From Streptomyces hayashii (GTDB taxonomy: Bacteria > Actinomycetota > Actinomycetes > Streptomycetales > Streptomycetaceae), in NCBI RefSeq assembly GCF_024539815.1, contig NZ_JAHHIU010000094.1, forward strand, positions 44,313-76,767: 32,455 nt of DNA, read 5' to 3'. Below are positions 27,615 to 32,455 of the stretch, in pieces (position 1 is the first letter of the stretch; each line of letters opens with the position of its first letter). The notes beneath the pieces were generated by a model, which was not told the origin of the DNA, did not search any database, and saw only the letters and a program-made list of their open reading frames with translations. Both the position numbers and the translations under genes were made by a program.

Positions 27615-29563
27615 CCGCCGGTGTGCGGTGAGGTGATCACCCTTGCCGCCGCCACCTCCTGGCGCAGGGGTTCCAGGACGCTGTCGGGCGGGCCCGTCAG
27701 GTCGGTGCGGACCGGGTACAGCACGTCCGTGTCGCGCAGGCCGTCGGCCAGTTCCCGCAGTTGCAGCGTGACCTGGGCGAGCTCCGGCGGCGACGGCGGT
27801 TCGGCTCCGTGTCCGACCCGGACCCGGGCCGCCGTCGTCGCGTCGACCACGCGTTCCACCGCGACGACCAGCGGCCACCAGGCGGCGGCCCGGCGTCCGG
27901 TGGGCGGGGGCTCGGTCAGGGCGCGCTGGAACTCCGTGCGGATGACGGACAGGTCGCGGTAGAGACGGCGGCGCATCCTGGCGCGTTCGGCGGGATCGAC
28001 GTCGGGGCCGAAGGCGGAGTCGACGTAGCGGGCGGTGTCGGCGACGGCGTCGGCCAGCCGGTCGCCGACCCGGGTGTGCCAGCTCTCCGGCCACAGCAGA
28101 TACCCGGCGACGAGCGCGATGCCGCAGCCGATCAGGGAGTCCACCAGGCGGGGCAGCAGGAGCGCCGTGCCCTGGTGGTTCAGGATGTCCGACAGCAGCA
28201 GGATCACCGGGGTGATCGCCGCCGTCTGGTAGCCGTATCCGCGCGGGGTCAGGGCCGGGATCAGCGGGGCGAGCAGCAGCATCGCCGCCACGTCCCACCA
28301 TCCGCGCGGCACCTGGGAGAGCACCGCCGCCGCGACCACCAGGCCGGCCACCGTCCCCAGCGCGCGTAGCAGCGCCCGGGAGAACACCGAGCCGAAGTCG
28401 GGCTTCATGACGAAGGTGATGGTGAGGGCCACCCAGTAGGAGCGCGGCACCGGGACGCTGGAGACCAGCACCTGGGCGAGGCCGATGCACAGGGCCAGCC
28501 GCAGGCCGTAGCGCCAGGACGCGGCGGAGAGGGCGACGTCGCGGGCGGCGCGGGCGGCACGGACGCGCAGGCCGGCCGGACGGCCGAGCCGGTCGTCGAG
28601 TCCTCTGGGGTCGGGGTCCGGGGCGGCGACCACCTCCGCGGCGTGCCGCAGGGCGTGGTCGACGGCGCGCGCGGTCTCCGAGCCGGGTTCGGGCAGGCGG
28701 AGCCCTATCGGCCCGGTGAAGCCGGTCTCCACCGCCCGCGCGAGGTGGAGGACGGCCTCGGGGACCTCCGCCGGGAGCGGCCGGCCGTTCAGATGCGCCG
28801 CGGGGGCCGCCTCGACCACCGGCGTGATGGCGTTCAACTCGGCAACCAGGCGCGTCAGTTCGGCGCTGCGGCCGTGGTGTCCGGTGCGGCGGGCGAGGAC
28901 GAGGTCGTAGGCCTGGTTGAGGGACTGGGTGACGGTGTGCCGGGCGTCCTCGTACTCGCCGGGGACCTGGCTGCCGCAGGCGGCGAGCAGATCGGCGACG
29001 GTGCGATAGGTGGCGGCGACCGCGGTGCGTTCCGGCACCCCGGAGCGCAGCGGCCAGGCCAGCAGGGCGAGCAGCAGCACGAGCAGTCCGCCGCCGGTCA
29101 TGAGGAGCGGGGCCAGCCACCAGGGGCCGGGCAGGGCGAGTCCGGCCCCCACCACGGAGTTGAGCAGGAGCAGCAGCCCGGACACGGACGCCACGGCTCC
29201 GATCGTCGAGATCATTCCGGAGACCAGCGCGACGCCGGTGACGGCGGCCACCGCGAGCCAGCCGTGCCCGTAGACGGCGGATCCGAGGGTGACGCCGACC
29301 GCTCCGAACAGCTGGGGGATCGCGATGTTGAGGATCCGCATGCGGTAGGCGTCGGCGGTGTCGCCGATGACGCCGGACAGCGCGCCCATGGAGGCGATCG
29401 CACCGTAGGCGGTGTGTCCGGACGCGAGGCCGACCGCCAGCGGCAGCGCCATGGCGAGTGCGGCGCGGGCGACGGCGGGCCGGTTGACGGGGGACCGCTG
29501 GGACCGGAGGTTCCGCACCAGCCAGTCCGGAGGGGTGAGGCCGATGGGGAACGCGCGGGACAT
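27611..29563 (-). CDS. FUSC-family membrane transporter (fusaric acid resistance-like)
   Basis: The 650-residue protein has two clusters of membrane helices: residues about 30-170 (AALAMALPLAVGLAS..., GAVGVTLGSAVYGHGW, LLLLLALLAWPL) and about 355-500 (YGLRLALCIGLAQVLV, YWVALTITFVMKPDFGSVF, RALGTVAGLVVAAAVL). A helical cytoplasmic domain separates them and another one follows. The PDFGSVFSRALLRALGTVAG segment is characteristic of the FUSC/ArAE exporter superfamily, which exports aromatic acids. The substrate is unknown. The ATG is preceded at 6 nt by CATAAT, so a leaderless transcript is likely, and a palindrome covers that box. Upstream on the same strand, 84 nt away, is another membrane protein gene. 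The 3' end overlaps phoX. Confidence 0.88.
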   Translation of the reverse strand: MSRAFPIGLTPPDWLVRNLRSQRSPVNRPAVARAALAMALPLAVGLASGHTAYGAIASMGALSGVIGDTADAYRMRILNIAIPQLFGAVGVTLGSAVYGHGWLAVAAVTGVALVSGMISTIGAVASVSGLLLLLNSVVGAGLALPGPWWLAPLLMTGGGLLVLLLALLAWPLRSGVPERTAVAATYRTVADLLAACGSQVPGEYEDARHTVTQSLNQAYDLVLARRTGHHGRSAELTRLVAELNAITPVVEAAPAAHLNGRPLPAEVPEAVLHLARAVETGFTGPIGLRLPEPGSETARAVDHALRHAAEVVAAPDPDPRGLDDRLGRPAGLRVRAARAARDVALSAASWRYGLRLALCIGLAQVLVSSVPVPRSYWVALTITFVMKPDFGSVFSRALLRALGTVAGLVVAAAVLSQVPRGWWDVAAMLLLAPLIPALTPRGYGYQTAAITPVILLLSDILNHQGTALLLPRLVDSLIGCGIALVAGYLLWPESWHTRVGDRLADAVADTARYVDSAFGPDVDPAERARMRRRLYRDLSVIRTEFQRALTEPPPTGRRAAAWWPLVVAVERVVDATTAARVRVGHGAEPPSPPELAQVTLQLRELADGLRDTDVLYPVRTDLTGPPDSVLEPLRQEVAAARVITSPHTGG

Positions 29564-29565
29564 GC

Positions 29566-29578
29566 GCTCATTATGAGC
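29566..29578 (-). promoter_or_regulatory. Palindromic operator covering the FUSC -10 box
   Basis: GCTCAT-T-ATGAGC is a perfect inverted repeat of 6-nt arms ending 2 nt before the ATG. On the minus strand it contains CATAAT, which ends 6 nt before the ATG and fits a leaderless -10. A repressor here would sit on the promoter and start codon. No candidate regulator gene is adjacent. Confidence 0.45.
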
Positions 29579-29647
29579 ACCGCTCGGCGGGCCGTCCGCC
29601 CGGCGGCCTCGCGGCCCGGCGGCCTGATGGACCGGTGGGGCGGGTGG

Positions 29648-30556
29648 TCAGGCTCGGATGCGCGTCGGCTCCGCGGGCGGGGCGGGCGCCGGGGCTGTGG
29701 GCGCTCGCCGGCCGCGCATGCGGCGGACCACCGGGGAGCGGGGGTGGGTGAGCCAGGTCGCCGCCGCGACCGTCAGCCCGAGCGCGAGCAGCAGCCAGGA
29801 CGCCGTGCGCAGGGTGGCGGTGAGCGCGTCGTAGACCGCGCCCGCGGCCGGCCGGCGGGCCTCGTCGGGGAGGTCGGCCAGGGTCAGCCGGCGGCCGACG
29901 GCGACGGCGAGCCCCAGGAACGCGCCGCCCAGGGCGGTGCCGAGGGCGGTCGCGGTGATCGCCCGCCGACGGCAGGCGGCGACGGCGATGCCGGCGACCC
30001 CGAACACGACGGCGGCCAGGGGCAGCCAGAAACCTGCGACGTCGAGCACGCGGTAACCCTTCCGGAGTGCGGCCAGGTCGTCGGACGGGAGCAGTGCCAC
30101 CTGGGTGTGCTCGACGGGGAGCCGCTCGGCGAACGGCACGTGCTCGGCCGTCAGTTGACGTTTGAGGGGGGCGGTCACGGTCGCCAGGTCCACGGTGACC
30201 GGGCCGTCGTCGCCGTCACCGCGGTCGTCCTGGAGGGCCTTCATGACCGCGGTGTGCGCGGCCGTGTTGCCGGCGTCCCAGGCGGTGCGGTAGGCGCGGG
30301 TCGCGGTGAACGAGCGGACGGCGTCCCGCAGGAACACGGGGTTCATCCCGGCCTCGCGCGCCACCCCGTCGCCCACCGTGTCGGCGACGGCGTCCCGGAC
30401 GGCGGGGTCCGAGGCGAGCGGAGCCATCGCGGTGACGTAGCCGCGGGTGTCGGTGAGGCCGTACGCCGCCCAGGCCGCGAGTGCGCCGAACGGCACCAGC
30501 AGGCAGGACAGGGCGACGAGGACGGCCGAGACGGCGGTCCGCAGGCTGGGGGACAC
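29648..30556 (-). CDS. Hypothetical four-helix membrane protein with extracytoplasmic domain
   Basis: I do not recognise a named family. From GTG 30556 the 302-residue product has a membrane helix at about 8-32 (VSAVLVALSCLLVPFGALAAWAAYGL), an outside domain (about 33-170, DTRGYVTAMAPLASDPAVRDAVADTVGDGVARE through LPVEHTQVALLPSDDLAALRKGYRVLDV), helices at about 172-194 and 200-222, a second outside loop (RRLTLADLPDEARRP) and a last helix near 250-270 before a Pro-rich basic tail. This topology is common in actinobacterial membrane proteins of unknown role. The start is uncertain: the frame is open far upstream, but includes a terminator hairpin at 30915-30947, so most of that extension is not coding. 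GGAG lies too close to the GTG. FUSC follows 84 nt downstream. Confidence 0.65.
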   Translation of the reverse strand: MSPSLRTAVSAVLVALSCLLVPFGALAAWAAYGLTDTRGYVTAMAPLASDPAVRDAVADTVGDGVAREAGMNPVFLRDAVRSFTATRAYRTAWDAGNTAAHTAVMKALQDDRGDGDDGPVTVDLATVTAPLKRQLTAEHVPFAERLPVEHTQVALLPSDDLAALRKGYRVLDVAGFWLPLAAVVFGVAGIAVAACRRRAITATALGTALGGAFLGLAVAVGRRLTLADLPDEARRPAAGAVYDALTATLRTASWLLLALGLTVAAATWLTHPRSPVVRRMRGRRAPTAPAPAPPAEPTRIRA

Positions 30557-30787
30557 CTCTCCAGGCAACGGGCCCGGGGCGGGGAGCGCGAGCCCGTGGC
30601 GGCCGTACGGGTGGCGTCCGGCCCCCCGCGGTGCTCGCCCTCGCCGCGCGGCGCCTGCCGGCCCCAGGCCGGCCCTCGGTGCCTCCTCCGGTGGAGGGTT
30701 CGCCCGAACGGGTGTTTCCTGGTTCTGGGGAGAGGTCCGGTCCCGGGGACAGGCCCGGCCGGGAGAGCGCGGGGAGGCATCAGGAGG

Positions 30788-30820
30788 CGTTCCTGAGGCG
30801 TTGCTGAGGTGTTCCTGAGA
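30788..30820 (-). repeat. Three 11-nt direct repeats, candidate response-regulator site
   Basis: CGTTCCTGAGG (30788-30798), CGTTGCTGAGG (30799-30809) and TGTTCCTGAGA (30810-30820), followed by CGTTCCC, repeat with exact 11-nt period, one helical turn. OmpR-type response regulators bind such arrays. It lies about 230 nt before the GTG chosen for the membrane protein gene. Confidence 0.5.
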
Positions 30821-30914
30821 CGTTCCCGCGCATGGTGTGACGTCAGGTGCCTCGTCGGGCGGCCGGGAGTTGATCGTCACCGGCCGGCCGGTGAGTGGAG
30901 GGATGAGGGAAACG

Positions 30915-30947
30915 CATGGGCCCCGGCGCGAACCGCCGGGGCCCATG
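30915..30947 (-). terminator. Terminator of the right-hand membrane protein gene
   Basis: CATGGGCCCCGGCG (30915-30928) pairs perfectly with 30934-30947 over 14 bp, loop CGAAC, 17 nt beyond the stop at 30965; on the minus strand it is followed by CGTTTCCCTC. Confidence 0.8.
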
Positions 30948-30964
30948 TGGCGATGGCGTCGGAC

Positions 30965-31411
30965 TCAGCGGATGCGGTGTCCCGCCGCGTCCTCGTGGGT
31001 GTAGTAGCGGAAGAACAGGATGACGAAGGCGGCCGCCCCGATGACCAGGCCCATCCCGGTGGAGCGCAGGACGCTCGCGCCGGTCTGGGCGTAGAGGAAG
31101 CCCATGGCGCAGCCGGCGAACACCGCCCACAGCAGGGCGTGCAGCTCGCGCCGCATCCGGGGGGCGAGCGCGTGGACGCCGGTCCACGACGCGGCGAACA
31201 CGAGCGCGCTCACGAAGCCGAGCAGGATGTTCCAGCCCGTGATGGGGCCGCCGGAACGGTTGTTGGCCGCGACCCAGTAGCCGTAGACGAGCCCCAGTAC
31301 CGAGGCCGTCGCCCAGCTCGCGATCCGGTGGGTCCGTTCGCTGAACACGTCGGGCGTCCGGGTTCGCGCGGAAGGGGTCCGCAGTCCCGACGCCGGTGCC
31401 GCATGAGCCAT
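30965..31411 (-). CDS. Hypothetical four-helix membrane protein
   Basis: No family is recognised. The 148-residue protein has a polar N-terminal tail (about 1-28), then four likely membrane helices: WATASVLGLVYGYWVAA, WNILLGFVSALVFAASWTGV, LHALLWAVFAGCAMGFLYA and STGMGLVIGAAAFVILFFRYY, ending in a short charged tail (THEDAAGHRIR). The loop NNRSGGPITGWN between helices 1 and 2 is the most distinctive hydrophilic segment. GAGAGGAG with GGAG 7 nt before the ATG at 31411 is a good ribosome binding site, better than the upstream ATG at 31453. It appears monocistronic, with a terminator after it, and is divergent from the caspase-like gene. Confidence 0.75.
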   Translation of the reverse strand: MAHAAPASGLRTPSARTRTPDVFSERTHRIASWATASVLGLVYGYWVAANNRSGGPITGWNILLGFVSALVFAASWTGVHALAPRMRRELHALLWAVFAGCAMGFLYAQTGASVLRSTGMGLVIGAAAFVILFFRYYTHEDAAGHRIR

Positions 31412-31748
31412 GAGAGCGCTCCTCTCTCTCCTCGCCCCCGGCTTCCAGGTCACACCCCGGCCGCGGCCGTGGCAAGTCGGACGACGCGAATTCCCGGAGG
31501 CGAATTCCCGGCGGGGTGTGGACGACGGCGCTGCTCGCGGTGCCCGCCCTGGTCGCCCCCGTCCTCAGCGACGCGGCACCGCCGGGGCCGGCTCGCCGAC
31601 GGCACGACCGTGTGCGCCGTGCACCGGACCGTGGAGGACACGACGAAGGCCCCGTAGGGGGACGTTTGCGGTCCTGAGGCCCCCCTTCGCAGCAGCAGCG
31701 GTTACGGTGCTGACGTACTCACGCACGTGATCGACAGGGGGAGGGGCC
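31412..31748. other. 337-nt divergent intergenic region
   Basis: The region holds the ribosome binding sites and promoters of the divergent membrane protein and caspase-like genes, and a 12-nt direct repeat at 31486-31511. Around 31516-31657 two overlapping plus-strand frames read like parts of a short secreted peptide, but in different phases and without a good ribosome binding site, so I do not call a gene. Confidence 0.35.
31486..31511. repeat. Direct repeat of 12 nt
   Basis: GCGAATTCCCGG occurs at 31486-31497 and 31500-31511, 14 nt apart, with AG between. It lies in the divergent region roughly midway between the two genes and could be a protein-binding site or chance. Confidence 0.4.
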
Positions 31749-32455
31749 ATGCGCGAGGGGATCATGCCGGGAACGGTGCTGCTGCTCGCGGCCTCGCCCA
31801 TGGGCAAGGGGTGTCTGGTCGACGCCGCCTCCGTGCTCCCCGTGCTGGCGGCCGTGCCGCCCGCCGTGCTGGCCGGCGCCGACACCGCGAACGTCGTCGA
31901 GCTCGCCGATCCGCTGGAGCCGCAGGCCGTGCTGACCCGGCTGCGGGCCGCCGCGGCCGCGCCCGGGCCGCTGACCGTGTACGTCGTCGGCCAGCTCCAG
32001 CTCGACCGCCGTCAGCGGCTGCCGCATCTCGCGCTGGCGCGCACCACGCCGTCCACCGTGCGGTACACGGCGTTTCCCTGGCACTGGTTCCGGGAGGAGC
32101 TGAGGCTGCGGCCGGCCGGAGCCACGACGGTGCTGCTGGACCTGCACGCGGACGCGGAGACATGGGAGTGGCTGCGGGGGAACCTCCTGGACTGCGGGCC
32201 CGCGGTGACCGTGTACGGAAGGGTCGCGCCGCCGGCCGGACGCGGGCGGCGGGCGGTCGCCGCGCCCTCGTACATGAAGGCGGTGGCGACGATACTGCGC
32301 AGCGGCGGGCGGCCGGGGATCGAGCAGCTGCACCAGATGGCGACGGCCCGGATCGCCGGCGAGGGGGAGACGGGAGACCTCGTCCTGCCCGCGCGCGCCG
32401 AACACGCGACGCCGACGCCTTCCCACCCCGCCGCCCCGCCCGCGCCCGTCCAGCC
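31749..32455 (+). CDS. Caspase-like (C14) fold protein lacking catalytic residues, 3' truncated by window edge
   Basis: The frame runs from ATG 31749 off the right edge; 235 residues are visible. The segment PQAVLTRLRAAAAAPGPLTVYVVGQLQLD, then LPHLALARTTPSTVRYTAFPWHWFREELR and ATTVLLDLHADAETW, follows the caspase/metacaspase pattern of Streptomyces C14 domains (LLVYYAGHG, then tAvPw.wLr..L, then VVLLDCCySG). In this protein the GHG position reads GQL (81-83) and the DCC position reads DLH (131-133), so both catalytic His and Cys are missing. A later strand and helix (VTVYGRV, PSYMKAVATILRSG) also fit the fold. The visible C terminus (after about 215) is Pro/Ala-rich, probably a linker to a further domain outside the window. 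GGGGGAGG just before the ATG is the ribosome binding site. The fold assignment is by pattern only. Confidence 0.7.
   Translation, partial: MREGIMPGTVLLLAASPMGKGCLVDAASVLPVLAAVPPAVLAGADTANVVELADPLEPQAVLTRLRAAAAAPGPLTVYVVGQLQLDRRQRLPHLALARTTPSTVRYTAFPWHWFREELRLRPAGATTVLLDLHADAETWEWLRGNLLDCGPAVTVYGRVAPPAGRGRRAVAAPSYMKAVATILRSGGRPGIEQLHQMATARIAGEGETGDLVLPARAEHATPTPSHPAAPPAPVQ

Larger units (their letters stand above)
30557..30964. other. 408-nt stretch without an assigned gene
   Basis: Between the two minus-strand membrane protein genes lies a stretch holding, from left to right, a possible N-terminal extension of the left gene (Pro/Arg-rich if translated), an inverted repeat GTTCG-CC-CGAAC (30698-30709), three 11-nt direct repeats (30788-30820) and the terminator of the right gene (30915-30947). 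The promoter of the left gene should be here, most likely near the 11-nt repeats. Confidence 0.4.

Noticed and set aside
25527..29120. 1197-codon open frame on the minus strand
   Set aside because: It runs antisense through most of phoX and out of phase through FUSC; the translation is Arg/Pro/Gly-rich with no motif. Shadow of high-GC coding.
30557..30946. Full-length extension of the membrane protein frame
   Set aside because: It would begin within the terminator of the neighbouring gene at 30915-30947 and contains the 11-nt repeats; composition is Pro/Arg-rich. A shorter N-terminal extension past 30556 cannot be excluded.
1..32455. Search for tRNA, rRNA or riboswitch elements
   Set aside because: No cloverleaf, T-box or known riboswitch consensus was recognised by eye in the gaps, including those before aspS and metG.

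Overview
The window is high-GC DNA (roughly 70 percent by eye) from a Streptomyces-type actinomycete. This rests on the G/C bias at third codon positions, frequent GTG/TTG starts, long perfect GC hairpins between genes, several TAnnnT boxes 6-7 nt before a start codon (leaderless style), and the gene set. From memory the order (bkd E2, MFS/GntR, K15-type PBP, acyl-CoA dehydrogenase, pirin, aspS, metG, phoX) resembles the SCO38xx-SCO37xx core region of S. coelicolor. A perfect parS site at 15898-15913 supports a position not far from oriC. No RNA gene, prophage, IS element or CRISPR array was seen.

Layout. 1-3246: the 3' part of a branched-chain 2-oxo acid dehydrogenase E2 gene converges on a GntR-MFS pair coupled through ATGA. 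3492-8758: a secreted K15-type DD-transpeptidase/carboxypeptidase, a DinB/maleylpyruvate-isomerase-fold enzyme, a nitrilase-family amidase, a LURP-one-related protein, a small DUF6458-like membrane protein and an M18 aminopeptidase. 8914-12583: a large acyl-CoA dehydrogenase, an SseB-family protein and a pirin; pirin has been reported in Streptomyces as a redox-sensitive modulator of such a dehydrogenase, so these may be one functional neighbourhood. 12661-15792: a BRO-N protein 72 nt downstream of a PAS-GAF-SpoIIE-HATPase phosphatase. 15958-17721: aspS, with parS just downstream of its putative -10 box.

18072-23259: a membrane-anchored unknown, an orphan AbiEii-like nucleotidyltransferase whose first catalytic Asp reads as Asn, a secreted PL1 pectate lyase, an unknown gene whose leader carries two tandem ribosome-binding-site/ATG-stop units, and metG. 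23369-27614: a VWA (TerF-like) protein with a very long acidic repeat tract, divergent from a phoX phosphatase that has an 11-nt-spaced PHO box. 27611-32455: a FUSC transporter, two unknown multi-pass membrane proteins, and at the right edge an incomplete gene for a caspase-like domain in which the catalytic His and Cys positions are both replaced.

Most of the window is core genome. The most unusual signals are the degenerate caspase fold, the start-stop leader, parS at the aspS promoter, the BRO-N/SpoIIE pairing, and the operator-like palindromes around the dehydrogenase, pirin and FUSC promoters.
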